A stretch of 64,000 bases of DNA. Origin: Cyanobium usitatum str. Tous. GTDB taxonomy: Bacteria; Cyanobacteriota; Cyanobacteriia; PCC-6307; Cyanobiaceae. A program made the position numbers and the translations under genes. Positions within the stretch are counted from its first letter, which is position 1, and every line of letters starts with the position of its first letter. The stretch covers positions 124,001-188,000 of the forward strand of contig NZ_PXXO01000002.1 of the NCBI RefSeq assembly GCF_003011885.1, given 5' to 3'. The notes under the pieces are model-generated. The model saw only the letters and a program-made list of their open reading frames with translations, was not told where the DNA came from and did not search any database. Shown here in pieces: positions 45,837 to 55,180 of this stretch.

Positions 45837-45860
45837 CCGGCTTCCCCAGCCGGTTTTTTT
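45837..45860 (+). terminator. Rho-independent terminator after tRNA-Pro
   Basis: CCGGCT (45837-45842), loop TCCCC, AGCCGG (45848-45853), followed by seven T residues. It is a perfect GC-rich hairpin with U-tract, 41 bases after the tRNA. Confidence 0.9.
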
Positions 45861-45899
45861 ATGCCGCTCCGCCGCTTGCCAATAAGGGCATGCAGGCAA

Positions 45900-46216
45900 T
45901 CAGGGCAACCTGGTGCTCACTTTTAGGCGTTCCAACCAGAGATTGACGCGACGTCGCAGCCGGGGCGGCACCTCCTGCAGCAGCTGACCCAGCTCATGGG
46001 CGCCGACCCTGCGCAGATCGCGCACATCGACCCGCCAAAGCCCCTCGGCTTCGCGGATCAGCCGCGCCCAAGTGCGCACGGCCTGCCAGCGGAGCAGCCG
46101 CTGCCGCGGCATCCGACCAGCCATGGATCCATGGCAACTACCAACTCAGCCTGTGGCAGCCACGGCCAAATGGCGATAACGCGCCGTTCGGCTTCGGAGA
46201 TTGGAAGAAAAACCAT
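45900..46216 (-). pseudogene. Hypothetical protein gene with apparent frameshift
   Basis: Two adjacent frames look like one gene. From ATG 46216 the chain reads MVFLPISEAERRVIAIWPWL, then PQAELVVAMDPWLVG and unlikely residues to a stop. From 46124 another frame reads MAGRMPRQRLLRWQAVRTWA and on through DLRRVGAHELGQLLQEVPPRL to 45900. The 317 bases are one short of a multiple of three. Around the join the sequence has CTGGTCGG, and one more CTGG unit would restore DPWLAGRMPRQR, so loss of a 4-base copy is a plausible cause. If the join is not real, 45900-46124 is a 74-residue gene. Confidence 0.55.
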
Positions 46217-46242
46217 GACGTATGGGCACCAGTTCCGGGAGT

Positions 46243-47097
46243 TCAGGCCACTTGTGAATCGGCCTCCACCCTCTGCACCTCAAAAGCCAGGGATAGGGCC
46301 TGGCGCTCGCTTAGTCGACGACTCCAGGCGCCTCGCACCGGTTCATTCCAGCGAAAGCCTGCCTGTTTGGCCTTATGCCGTTCGGCATAGGGAAGATTGG
46401 CCCGATAGAGCAGCTTCGGCTCCATAGCTGCATTCAAGAGGTCTTCGAGGTTGGCGCAACGCTCCAATACTTGAACTAGATAAGTGCAATCGGTGAGGGC
46501 CCGATGGGCAGCCCACACCGGCACCCCGTAGGCCAAGGCCAGATCGCGCACCGAAGGGGACGTCCTCAGGTGTCGCTCAGGCGGCCACTCGATATCGTCC
46601 ATCGAGCAGATCCATGGCTTGTCAATAGCCGGCAGCGGTCCCAGCCCAAACCACTTGGCATCAAAGGCTGCGTTGTGGGCGAGCATCGCATCGGCGCCGG
46701 CGAGCAGGGCAAGGAAATGCTGGAGGCCCGCCTGCCAGGGCTGGGGGAGTCTGGTCACTTCAGCAGCAATGCCATTGACATGCTCCGCCGGGTTGGCAGC
46801 AGCTGGCAAAAGAAAGGAAACCTGGCTCAATACCGACCTACTGGGTACATGAAACAGAACTGCTCCAACCTCGATGCACTGGGCTGAAACCGGCTCCAGA
46901 CCAGTGGTCTCGGTGTCCAGGATCAGCAGGTTGCTAGGTGCCGATCGCGGTTGTGGATCGCGGTTGGAAGGGCTGGGATCACGGGCCACAACCTGCTTGG
47001 GCTGGACCGCTGGGCTCAAGGCCGGGGTTGCACTCACCAGGCTCAGCAGGTCGCTCTGCTGCCAAAGGCTTGGCTGTTCCTCAATCGGGCCAGTCAC
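46243..47097 (-). CDS. DEDDh 3'-5' exonuclease (DnaQ-like)
   Basis: A 284-residue protein. The exonuclease domain (about 55-215) has LLILDTETTGLEP (Asp and Glu of Exo I), HVNGIAAEVTRLP, MLAHNAAFDAKWF (Exo II) and AAHRALTDC (Exo III His and Asp). The C-terminal part with ERHKAKQAGFRWN and GAWSRRLSE is a separate small domain I recall from other cyanobacterial DnaQ relatives. The N-terminus is low-complexity. It is not clearly the epsilon proofreader; a repair role is equally possible. Start read as GTG 47097. Confidence 0.88.
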   Translation of the reverse strand: MTGPIEEQPSLWQQSDLLSLVSATPALSPAVQPKQVVARDPSPSNRDPQPRSAPSNLLILDTETTGLEPVSAQCIEVGAVLFHVPSRSVLSQVSFLLPAAANPAEHVNGIAAEVTRLPQPWQAGLQHFLALLAGADAMLAHNAAFDAKWFGLGPLPAIDKPWICSMDDIEWPPERHLRTSPSVRDLALAYGVPVWAAHRALTDCTYLVQVLERCANLEDLLNAAMEPKLLYRANLPYAERHKAKQAGFRWNEPVRGAWSRRLSERQALSLAFEVQRVEADSQVA

Positions 47098-47220
47098 ATC
47101 TGCCTGCGTCGCTCAACCCATCGTCCCAGCCCACCCTTGAAAAACAGCTACGACTTGGACTACGACTACGGCAACCAGGACAGCTGCCTAGGGTGAAAAC
47201 GGTTGCCCAATTTGATTTAC

Positions 47221-47676
47221 ATGGCACTTGCCGCCGGAGATCGAGCCCCCCTCGTTGCCCTCAGTGATCAAAACGGTGAGGGGCGCCGCAGCGATCAGCT
47301 AGCCGGCAAGGCATTGGTGCTGTTCTTCTATCCAAAGGACGACACCCCAGGCTGCACCGCTGAAGCCTGTGCCTTCCGTGACAGCTACGCCGACCTTCAA
47401 TCCCTGGGAGCTGAGGTGTGGGGTGTCAGCGGCGACGACCAGGCCAGCCACCAGCGCTTTGCCAGTCGTCACGACCTGCCCTTCCCGCTTCTGGTGGACC
47501 AAGGCAACGCCCTACGCAAAGCCTTCGGAGTGCCGAATGTGCTGGGGTTGCTGCCAGGCCGGGTCACCTACGTGATCGACCGGGAAGGCGTAATCCGCCA
47601 TGTGTTTAACAACCTCCTTGATGGCGCAGCCCATCGCAACGAAGCGCGGGCGGCCTTGCAACGCCTCGCCCTCTGA
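47221..47676 (+). CDS. Peroxiredoxin Q/BCP
   Basis: A 151-residue thiol peroxidase. The active segment is FYPKDDTPGCTAEACAFRD, with peroxidatic Cys45 and resolving Cys50, typical of the PrxQ subgroup. Later motifs are LGAEVWGVSGDDQASH and VPNVLGLLPGRVTYVID. ATG 47221 was chosen over an upstream TTG frame. It reduces hydrogen and alkyl peroxides with thioredoxin. The next gene begins 2 bases after its stop. Confidence 0.93.
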   Translation: MALAAGDRAPLVALSDQNGEGRRSDQLAGKALVLFFYPKDDTPGCTAEACAFRDSYADLQSLGAEVWGVSGDDQASHQRFASRHDLPFPLLVDQGNALRKAFGVPNVLGLLPGRVTYVIDREGVIRHVFNNLLDGAAHRNEARAALQRLAL

Positions 47677-47678
47677 CC

Positions 47679-48413
47679 ATGACGCTCTGGCGGCAGCGCG
47701 GTGATATCTGGCAACTGGAGGCCGAGCGACCCAGCCGCGGCACGGTCGAATTCATCGGCGGCAGTTACCTGGCGGCGACCCCCCAGCTCAGCTACCGCCG
47801 GCTTCTGGAAGCACTGGCGGCTAGGGGCTGGCGGATTCGGGCCTGGACCTATGTGCCTGGCTTCGACCACCAGGATCAGGCCAATACCGCCTGGCGGCGG
47901 TTCCGTCAGCTGCGTGATGCGGATGGTGAAGGGGGCGACTCAAGCAGGCTGGTGTTGCGACTTGGCCACAGCCTGGGCTGCAAGCTGCACCTGCTGGCAC
48001 CTGATGGGGGCCGGGGCGGCGCCGGCCTAGTGGCCTTGAGCTTCAACAACTTCTCAGCCGAGCGCTCGATACCACTGCTGGCGGAGCTCGGTCAGCAGTT
48101 CAACTTTCGCAGCGAATTCAGTCCCTCACCGGAGGAAACCCTGCAGCAGGTGGCGCGCACCTACCTCCAACCCCGCAACTTATTGGTGCGCTTCAAGCGC
48201 GACCAGATCGACCAAAGCCAGCGGCTGCTGGGGGTGCTGCAAGGTCGTGCTGGAGATGCCAGCCTGCTGAAGGAATTCCCGGGCGATCATCTTGCCCCCG
48301 CTAGCGCGGGGCTGCGACAGAGCCTGCTGGGCCAGTGGGCCGACGATCCCGCTAAAAAAAGATCCCTGGATGGCATCGCAGCCGCGGTTGATGCTTGGGC
48401 CAGCGGGTCCTAA
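47679..48413 (+). CDS. DUF1350 alpha/beta-hydrolase-like protein
   Basis: A 244-residue protein beginning MTLWRQRGDIWQLEAERP, with VEFIGGSYLAATPQLSYRRLLEALA, GFDHQDQAN and the hydrolase-like RLGHSLGCKLHLL (Ser of GHSLG), plus LVALSFNNFSAERSIPLL. These match DUF1350, a family of cyanobacteria and chloroplasts. The nucleophile elbow suggests hydrolase activity, but no substrate is known. It follows prxQ closely. Confidence 0.85.
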   Translation: MTLWRQRGDIWQLEAERPSRGTVEFIGGSYLAATPQLSYRRLLEALAARGWRIRAWTYVPGFDHQDQANTAWRRFRQLRDADGEGGDSSRLVLRLGHSLGCKLHLLAPDGGRGGAGLVALSFNNFSAERSIPLLAELGQQFNFRSEFSPSPEETLQQVARTYLQPRNLLVRFKRDQIDQSQRLLGVLQGRAGDASLLKEFPGDHLAPASAGLRQSLLGQWADDPAKKRSLDGIAAAVDAWASGS

Positions 48414-48490
48414 ATGCTGAGCCGTCCCTACGGGGGTAGACAATTGTGGTTATCAGTCGGGGAATTGCTCCGACGCATGAGCCAGCCTCA

Positions 48491-49666
48491 ATGGTCACTT
48501 CGATGGTTGCTGAGAGCTGGGTCCAGGTAGGAGCCTCTTCGTTAAACGACACCGGCCAGGCCCTTGAGCAGGCACTGCAGGCTCTGCAGTGCCCCCAGGA
48601 TCCCAAGCTGATCGTGGCCCTGCTTGCGCCAAATTTTGATCTGGCGGCGATTGCCGAGCAGCTCCATGGGACCTTTCCCCATACGCAGGTGATTGGTTGC
48701 ACAACATCTGGTGAAATCACCCCAGGTGGCGCGGTGGCCAATGCCCTGGTGCTTTGGGCCCTGGGAGGCTCGGCAATCGAGGTAAGCACGGGTTCCGGCC
48801 AGGGTGATGCGCACGGCCTGCGCCAGGCTGCAACCGAGGCCGCCCACTGCCTGGACCATCTTGAGCAACGGGCCAATACGGTCTTGATAGTGCTCTCCGA
48901 TGGCCTTTGCGGTGATCAGATGGATGTGGTTCGCGGCGCCTACGACGTAGCAGGAATCGACGTTCCCCTGGTGGGAGGCTGCGCCGGCGACTATCTAGCG
49001 ATGAGCCGAACCCGGCAGATCCATGGCCGTAGGGTTATGACTCAGGCAGTGGTGGCAGCAGCAGTTAGTTCCGACCGCCCCTTAGGCATCGGCGTAAGCC
49101 ACGGCTGGACCCCAGCCAGTGACCCTATGTTGGTCACTGGGAGCAAGGGAAACATTCTGTCTACTTTGGAAGATAAGCCAGCACTAGATGTATACCTCGA
49201 TTTCTTCAATCCGGAAGATATTGTTCGGACCGACCCTGCCGCATTCGCCAATTTTGCCGCGACTCACCCAATTGGAATACGCCGGCGAGACAAAATCGAG
49301 ATGCGTCACGTCACCGGCTTCAACCCCGATAGGCGAGAACTGATCTTGGTGGCAGAGGTTCCCCAGGGAGCCTTGGCCTTCCTTACTGAAGGCAATTTCG
49401 ATTCTGTTCTTAATGCGGCAGCCCAGTCCTGCATTTCAGCTGTCGAGGCCCTAAACGGGTTTCCGCCGGCTGGCTTACTGCTATTCGACTGCGTCTCACG
49501 AAGGGCAGTATTTACAGAAGAGCGCGTACATGAAGAAACTGATTTAATCACCAGCAGTTGCGGAGCCGTACCGATGGCAGGGTTCTACACCTATGGAGAA
49601 ATTGCTCGCACCAAAGGCGCAGGAGGTTTTCATAATCAAACCCTTGTAACTCTGGCGATCGGCTAA
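48491..49666 (+). CDS. FIST domain sensory protein
   Basis: A 391-residue protein with FIST_N (about 15-220: QVIGCTTSGEITPGGAV, IVLSDGLCGDQMDVVRG, LVGGCAGDYLAMSRTR) and FIST_C (about 220-375: PLGIGVSHGWTPASDP, TPDVYLDFF-like region, CISAVEALNGFPPAGLLLFDC). FIST domains sense small ligands such as amino acids and are often linked to signalling domains. The start may be ATG 48491 or 48503. Its TAA overlaps the next ATG (TAATG), pairing it with a c-di-GMP enzyme. Confidence 0.9.
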   Translation: MVTSMVAESWVQVGASSLNDTGQALEQALQALQCPQDPKLIVALLAPNFDLAAIAEQLHGTFPHTQVIGCTTSGEITPGGAVANALVLWALGGSAIEVSTGSGQGDAHGLRQAATEAAHCLDHLEQRANTVLIVLSDGLCGDQMDVVRGAYDVAGIDVPLVGGCAGDYLAMSRTRQIHGRRVMTQAVVAAAVSSDRPLGIGVSHGWTPASDPMLVTGSKGNILSTLEDKPALDVYLDFFNPEDIVRTDPAAFANFAATHPIGIRRRDKIEMRHVTGFNPDRRELILVAEVPQGALAFLTEGNFDSVLNAAAQSCISAVEALNGFPPAGLLLFDCVSRRAVFTEERVHEETDLITSSCGAVPMAGFYTYGEIARTKGAGGFHNQTLVTLAIG

Positions 49667-51396
49667 TGGAGACCACCTCCTGGTCCCTGCACATGCTTTC
49701 GGAGATCCTCTCAGCTTTCTCCACGGAGGATCCAGATAATCTCCGCAATGTGCTCAACCGGGTGGCAGAATCCGTTGATGCCGAGGTGGCTGCAATCATC
49801 TGCAATCGATCGATTGACTGGTGCATCGGGCTATCAGAAGATGACCAGCAACTACTTCTGGAGGAATTAAACAACCAACCCAGCGATATCACTATACGAT
49901 CAGGTATTTTACGCACCTGTTGGGCTCCTATGGGGCCGATGGACCTGCTGTTTGTGGGCCGCCTCGGCGAACGCTTTGACTTGGAGGAACGTTCCCTGCT
50001 TCGGGCTATGGCTCGTAGTATCGAACTAAGTATAAAAATGCTTAGGGCTGTTACATCGGAGAGAGAGGCACGTAAGGACGCCCTTCTTCAAGCAACTCAT
50101 GACGCCCTTACTGGACTGCCCAATCGGCGCATGGTGCTGGACCGCCTGCAGGCGGCGGTTGATCATCTGTCTGTAGATAGCTCCCTTTTGACCGCGGTGC
50201 TTTTTATCGATATTGATCGCTTCAAGTGGATCAACGATGCCTATGGACACAGCGCCGGCGACCAACTACTAATTCACGTCAGTCGTGTCCTAAAACACGT
50301 AGTTCGCCATGACGATCTAGTCGGTCGTCTATCGGGAGATGAATTTATCGTTATCATCCGAACAAGCCACCGAGATGATGCAGGTCAATTGGCCAGCCGG
50401 ATTATCGAGGAAATCCGCCAGCCCGTGAATGTTGCTGGCTCAGAACTCAGCCACACCGTGTCGATCGGCATCAGCTTTGCCCACCTAGGAGATAGCCCAT
50501 CAACTCTGCTGGAAAATGCCGACATGGCTATGTATCAGGCAAAGGCCTTAGGCCGTGGTCGCCACTCAACCTTTCATTCGACCATGCGTCTGCAAGCCCA
50601 ACAACGTATCTCTCTAGAGGAGGCTCTCGGCAACGCGGTGCAAAACGGGGAAATCAAACCCTTTTTACAACCCATCTTCCGCCTCGATGACAAAACCCTC
50701 ACAGGCTTTGAAGCCCTGGTTCGCTGGCAACATCCCCAACTAGGACTGCTGATGCCAGCCGCATTTCTGGAACAAGCCGAGGACAGTGGCCTGATCCAGG
50801 AGATCGACATGTGTGTGTTTGCGAGCGCCTGCGCTGTTATCGCTAGTTGGCAGCAGATTCACGGCCTAGGCAATCTGAGGTTGTCTTCAAACCTGTCTGC
50901 CCGCAGTCTTGCCGACCCACGGGTGAAGGTACATATCAAAGAAATCCTAGAATCAACAGCAATCAATCCGGCTAGTGTTTACCTAGAGATTACAGAAACA
51001 ACCTTTGTTGATGACATTGAATCGACAACGGCAACTATCAACGCACTGCGAGATCTTGGCCTGCGACTGGCAATTGATGATTTCGGCACGGGGTATTCAT
51101 CATTGCTATACCTAAAGCGCTTCCCGGTAGGGGTTCTTAAAATTGATCGCTCATTTGTAAGCGGATTGGGAAAGAATCCAGAAGATGAGGTGATTGCAAC
51201 CACAATTCTCACTCTCGCCAAGGCTCTCGAACTGGAGGTAGTGGCTGAAGGAGTGGAAAATGAGGCCCAGATGAAACGCATGCGCGAACTGGGTTGTGAT
51301 TACGGCCAGGGTTATTGGTTTGGACATCCGATCACTATTGAGGCAACGGACGTCGCCTTCATCGAACCGCTTCGCCAGGCCCCCTTAATCCCCTAA
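49666..51396 (+). CDS. GGDEF-EAL protein, c-di-GMP turnover
   Basis: A 576-residue protein. The N-terminal about 140 residues look GAF-like ([19 protein letters not shown]). A GGDEF domain follows with [24 protein letters not shown] and LSGDEFIVI, an SGDEF variant of the active site. The EAL domain has [41 protein letters not shown] and EGVENE, so metal and catalytic residues appear complete. Phosphodiesterase activity is likely; cyclase activity is less certain. It is co-translated with the FIST protein, probably its sensor. Confidence 0.92.
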   Translation: METTSWSLHMLSEILSAFSTEDPDNLRNVLNRVAESVDAEVAAIICNRSIDWCIGLSEDDQQLLLEELNNQPSDITIRSGILRTCWAPMGPMDLLFVGRLGERFDLEERSLLRAMARSIELSIKMLRAVTSEREARKDALLQATHDALTGLPNRRMVLDRLQAAVDHLSVDSSLLTAVLFIDIDRFKWINDAYGHSAGDQLLIHVSRVLKHVVRHDDLVGRLSGDEFIVIIRTSHRDDAGQLASRIIEEIRQPVNVAGSELSHTVSIGISFAHLGDSPSTLLENADMAMYQAKALGRGRHSTFHSTMRLQAQQRISLEEALGNAVQNGEIKPFLQPIFRLDDKTLTGFEALVRWQHPQLGLLMPAAFLEQAEDSGLIQEIDMCVFASACAVIASWQQIHGLGNLRLSSNLSARSLADPRVKVHIKEILESTAINPASVYLEITETTFVDDIESTTATINALRDLGLRLAIDDFGTGYSSLLYLKRFPVGVLKIDRSFVSGLGKNPEDEVIATTILTLAKALELEVVAEGVENEAQMKRMRELGCDYGQGYWFGHPITIEATDVAFIEPLRQAPLIP

Positions 51397-53375
51397 ACCC
51401 TTAGGGCATCGAGTACGGAACGGTCCTCCAAGGTGGAGGTGTCACCAGTTACTTCCTGGCCAGAGGCTAGGGCCCGCAGGATGCGGCGCATGATTTTGCC
51501 GCTACGGGTTTTGGGCAGGGAATCGGTGAAACGAATTTCATCGGGCTTGGCGATCGGCCCGATCTCTTTGCCCACATGGGCCCGCAAATCGGCAATCAGG
51601 GCGTCGTCGCCGCAGCGACCCGCCTCCAGGGTCACAAAGGCCACAATCCCCTCACCTTTGAGATCATCGGGCCGGCCCACGACCGCCGCCTCAGCCACCG
51701 TGGGATGGCTCACAAGAGCACTCTCAATTTCCATCGTGCCGAGTCGGTGACCACTCACGTTGATCACGTCATCAACGCGGCCCATTACCCAGAAATAGCC
51801 GTCGGCGTCCCGGCGGGCGCCATCACCGGCGAAATACAAGTAGGAGGCATCGGCGGGTCTGATCTCCTCCCAGTAGCTCCTGCGGAAGCGCTCCGGATCA
51901 CCATGCACGGTGCGCATCATCCCTGGCCAAGGCCTACGCACCGCCAGGTAGCCACCGGCATCAGCCGGCTGGGAAACGCCGTCCATGTCGACAATGTCGG
52001 CGGCGATTCCCGGCAGGGGCAGGGTGCAGGAGCCGGGTTTGGTGGGGGTGGCGCCGGGCAGGGGGCTGATCATCACGCCGCCGGTCTCGGTCTGCCACCA
52101 GGTGTCCACCACCGGGCAGCGGTTATGGCCGATCACGTCGCGATACCACATCCAGGCCTCGGGATTGATCGGCTCACCAACGGTGCCCAGGATTCGCAAC
52201 GAGCTCATGTCGTATTGATCCGGCACGGCGCGGCCGCTCTTCATGAAGGCCCGGATCGCCGTGGGGGCGGTATAGAAAATTGTGCAGCGATGCTTCTGAA
52301 TCACCTCCCAGAAGGCGCCGGGTTTGGAGGGCCGCGGTGCACCCTCGTACATCACCGTGGTGGCGCCATTGGAGAGGGGCCCGTACACGATGTAGCTGTG
52401 CCCGGTGATCCAGCCCACATCGGCGGTGCACCAGTGGATGTCGTCATCGCGGATGTCGAAGATCCACTGGAAGGTGAGGTGGGCCCAGAGGTTGTAGCCG
52501 GCAGTGGTGTGCACCACCCCCTTGGGCTTGCCGGTGGAGCCGGAGGTGTAGAGCACAAATAGGCGGTCCTCACTGGCCATGGGCTCGGCGGGGCACTCGG
52601 CGCTCTGCCCGTCCACCAGCTCGTGCCACCAGTGGTCCCGGCCGGTAGCCATGGCGCAGTCGCCCTTGATCCGCTGCACCACCAGCACATGCTCAACGCT
52701 TGGTGCACCGCCATTTGCCGCGAGTGCCTCATCCACCGCGGGCTTAAGGGGCACGGGCTTGTCCTTACGGAAACCGCCATCGGCGGTGATCACCGCCTTC
52801 ACCTGGCCATCGATCAGCCGATCCCGCAGGGCATCGGCTGAGAAGCCGCCAAACACCACCGAGTGGGGGGCACCAATGCGGGCACAGGCCAGCATGGCAA
52901 TGGCTGCCTCAGGGACCATCGGCATGTAAAGGGCAACTAGGTCCCCCTTGCCGATGCCAAGTGCCTTGAGGGCATTACTCGCCTTACACACCTCGGCATG
53001 AAGTTGGCGGTAGGTAAAGCTGAGACTGTCGCCGGGCTCCCCTTCCCAAATCAGGGCGGTCTTATCGGCCCGCGGGCCAGCGAGATGGCGATCGAGGCAA
53101 TTGAAACTCAGGTTGGTGGTGCCCCCTGCAAACCACTTGGCGAAAGGCGGATCACTCCAATCGAGCACCGAGTCGAAGGGCTCAAACCAGTGCAGCTCTC
53201 TACGGGCCAGGTCGCCCCAGAAGGCATCGGGATCAAGATCAGCCTTGCTGCATAGGGCCCGGTAGGCATCTAGAGAGCCAATGCGGGCCGAGGCGGCCAG
53301 CTCAGCTGGGGGCGCAAACAACCGCTGCTCCTGAAGCACCGATTCGATCGTCGGGCCCGTTGTGGCATCAGGCAT
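51393..53375 (-). CDS. acs: Acetyl-CoA synthetase
   Basis: A 660-residue AMP-forming enzyme that activates acetate. Core motifs are [58 protein letters not shown] and the C-terminal [15 protein letters not shown], whose lysine is the usual acetylation-regulated residue. The stop overlaps the convergent GGDEF-EAL gene by 4 bases. A 14-bp tandem array begins 10 bases upstream of the ATG. Confidence 0.96.
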   Translation of the reverse strand: MPDATTGPTIESVLQEQRLFAPPAELAASARIGSLDAYRALCSKADLDPDAFWGDLARRELHWFEPFDSVLDWSDPPFAKWFAGGTTNLSFNCLDRHLAGPRADKTALIWEGEPGDSLSFTYRQLHAEVCKASNALKALGIGKGDLVALYMPMVPEAAIAMLACARIGAPHSVVFGGFSADALRDRLIDGQVKAVITADGGFRKDKPVPLKPAVDEALAANGGAPSVEHVLVVQRIKGDCAMATGRDHWWHELVDGQSAECPAEPMASEDRLFVLYTSGSTGKPKGVVHTTAGYNLWAHLTFQWIFDIRDDDIHWCTADVGWITGHSYIVYGPLSNGATTVMYEGAPRPSKPGAFWEVIQKHRCTIFYTAPTAIRAFMKSGRAVPDQYDMSSLRILGTVGEPINPEAWMWYRDVIGHNRCPVVDTWWQTETGGVMISPLPGATPTKPGSCTLPLPGIAADIVDMDGVSQPADAGGYLAVRRPWPGMMRTVHGDPERFRRSYWEEIRPADASYLYFAGDGARRDADGYFWVMGRVDDVINVSGHRLGTMEIESALVSHPTVAEAAVVGRPDDLKGEGIVAFVTLEAGRCGDDALIADLRAHVGKEIGPIAKPDEIRFTDSLPKTRSGKIMRRILRALASGQEVTGDTSTLEDRSVLDALRV

Positions 53376-53384
53376 GGGTGGCAG

Positions 53385-53440
53385 ACAGGCGGATGCTGAC
53401 GGGCGGTTGCTGACAGGCGGGCTCTAACGGGCGGTTGCCA
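53385..53440. repeat. Four tandem 14-bp repeats upstream of acs
   Basis: The 8-base core AC(A/G)GGCGG recurs exactly every 14 bases, at 53385, 53399, 53413 and 53427. Copies two and four share ACGGGCGGTTGC. The array lies in the 130-base gap between acs (leftward) and the HAD gene (rightward), nearest to acs, where it falls in its leader or promoter. Confidence 0.8.
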
Positions 53441-53508
53441 TAGAAAAATTAAACCAGCTGGCGCCGCAGTCCCAGGCTCCTTGCACCGGCATGTAATGGG
53501 CCGTCGTG

Positions 53509-54171
53509 ATGCAGGATAGATACATGGGTCCTGCCGCCTGCCTGTTCGATCTCGACGGCCTGCTTCTAGACACCGAACCACTGCAGGCCAGGGCTTGGCA
53601 TAAAGCCGCCGCCCACTTTGGTTGCCAGCTCGGTGCTGAACAGTTGCTCAGGCTGCGGGGCCAGCGCCGGTTGGATTGTGCTGCCTTGGTATGCCGCTGG
53701 ATCGCAGCTTCAGGCTCCAATCCCCCGAGTTCTGAGGCTTTGCTGGCCGTGCGCCAACCCCTGGCCGATGCCTTGGTGCCCACCGCTGCCGCAATGGACG
53801 GCGCCGCCGAACTGGTGCAGATGTGCAGGGATCACCAGGTCCCCATGGCCCTCGTCACCAGCAGCACCCAGGACGCGGTCCGGCGTAAGGCTGCACCCCA
53901 CCGATGGCTGCAGCTGATCGAGGTAAGGGTTTACGGCGATGATCCAGCCCTGGCGGCGGGGAAACCGGCGCCGGACCCATTTCTGCTGGCAGCTAAACGC
54001 CTAGGCCGCAATCCCGGCGACTGCTGGGCCTTCGAAGATTCAGCCGCCGGCATCGAGGCCGCATTGGCCGCCGGTTGTCAGGTGTATGCCCTTCTCCCAA
54101 GCGACGCAGATGCCCAGGCCACACCAGCTGGAGTGACCCGCCTCAATTCCCTCAGAGATGTGCGCTGGTAG
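53509..54171 (+). CDS. HAD-superfamily phosphatase (beta-phosphoglucomutase-like)
   Basis: A 220-residue HAD hydrolase. Motif I is CLFDLDGLLLDTEP with both catalytic Asp, motif II ALVTSSTQD, motif III lysine in AAGKPAPDPFLLAAKRLG, and motif IV FEDSAAGIEAA. The helical cap after motif I marks subfamily I. Members act on sugar phosphates, phosphoglycolate or FMN and the substrate here is unknown. ATG 53509 was chosen; ATG 53524 is also possible. Confidence 0.85.
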   Translation: MQDRYMGPAACLFDLDGLLLDTEPLQARAWHKAAAHFGCQLGAEQLLRLRGQRRLDCAALVCRWIAASGSNPPSSEALLAVRQPLADALVPTAAAMDGAAELVQMCRDHQVPMALVTSSTQDAVRRKAAPHRWLQLIEVRVYGDDPALAAGKPAPDPFLLAAKRLGRNPGDCWAFEDSAAGIEAALAAGCQVYALLPSDADAQATPAGVTRLNSLRDVRW

Positions 54172-54185
54172 CTGGCTGAACAGCG

Positions 54186-55157
54186 TCAGTAGAGGCGACT
54201 AAGGACGAAATCAGGCAGGGCCCGCAAGGCGCTGCGCGGTTCGGAGGGGACTAGCCATTCCAAGGATTGAGCTGCTTCCTGGGCGAAGCCTTCAGCCAAC
54301 GCCCTGGTGCGGGGAATGGCCTCGCAACCCCTCACCAGTTCAAGAGCTTGCTCGAGATCACCTTCCTCGCAAAATTCGCGTTCAATCAAGCCGGCCAGGG
54401 CAGGGCGCTCCTGGAGTGCATAAAGGGCTGGAGCGGTGAGATAACCGGAGGCCAGATCGCTTGCAGCTGGCTTTCCAAGCTGCTGATCACTGCCAGTGAA
54501 ATCGAGAATGTCGTCCACTACCTGGAAGGCCAAACCCAACTGGCGGCCAAAGCGATAAAGATCATCGAGCTGGGCCCCTGGCAAACCGGTAAGTACGCCA
54601 GCTGCCCTAGCGCTATTTGCAATTAGCGAGGCTGTTTTGCAGTAGCTCTTTTCGAGGTATGTCTCGAAGCTCTGGCCGGTGTCGTAGCGGAAAAGGCCCT
54701 GTTTCACCTCGCCGTCTGCCAAATCCATGATCACCCGGCTGAGCAGCTTCACCACCTCGAGATCATCGAGATTGGCCAAATGCCAGCTGGCCTGGGCAAA
54801 AAGGAAATCCCCCGCAAGCACCGCCACTCGATGATTGAAACGGCTGTGAACCGTGTCAACTCCACGCCGGGTTGCAGCCTCATCGACAACGTCGTCGTGG
54901 ACAAGCGAAGCCGTGTGGATCATTTCAGTGATCTCCGCCAGGCGGCGGTGGCGGGGCCCCAGCTCACCGTCGGGGGCTACTGCCCGCGATAGCAAGAGCA
55001 CAATGCCGGGTCTCAGCCTCTTACCACCTGCAGCAAACAGATGCTCTGCTGCAGCCTGCAAAATTGGATGGCCAGCTCCTATAAGGCTGCGCAGGTCGGC
55101 CAGCAGGGCATCTAGGTCAGCCTCTACGGGCTGGAGCAGCTCTGCAACCGTTGCCAC
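54186..55157 (-). CDS. sds: Long-chain polyprenyl diphosphate synthase (solanesyl type)
   Basis: A 323-residue trans-prenyltransferase for the plastoquinone side chain. The first Asp-rich motif is LVHDDVVDEA and the second FQVVDDILDFTGS. KRLRPGIVLLL and GSGYLTAPALYALQ-like wording are consistent; the small residues upstream of the first motif fit long-chain products. Start read as GTG 55157. It ends the leftward series from comB, 23 bases after murI. Confidence 0.92.
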   Translation of the reverse strand: MATVAELLQPVEADLDALLADLRSLIGAGHPILQAAAEHLFAAGGKRLRPGIVLLLSRAVAPDGELGPRHRRLAEITEMIHTASLVHDDVVDEAATRRGVDTVHSRFNHRVAVLAGDFLFAQASWHLANLDDLEVVKLLSRVIMDLADGEVKQGLFRYDTGQSFETYLEKSYCKTASLIANSARAAGVLTGLPGAQLDDLYRFGRQLGLAFQVVDDILDFTGSDQQLGKPAASDLASGYLTAPALYALQERPALAGLIEREFCEEGDLEQALELVRGCEAIPRTRALAEGFAQEAAQSLEWLVPSEPRSALRALPDFVLSRLY

Positions 55158-55180
55158 AACACCTCCGCCGTGGCGTGATC

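Noticed and set aside
51576-52562. A 328-codon plus-strand frame inside acs.
   Set aside because: Antisense to acs; Gly- and His-rich with no domain, explained by the codon pattern of acs.
53385-53440. The 14-bp array considered as a CRISPR or iteron origin.
   Set aside because: No unique spacers and no replication genes beside it; only four short direct copies.
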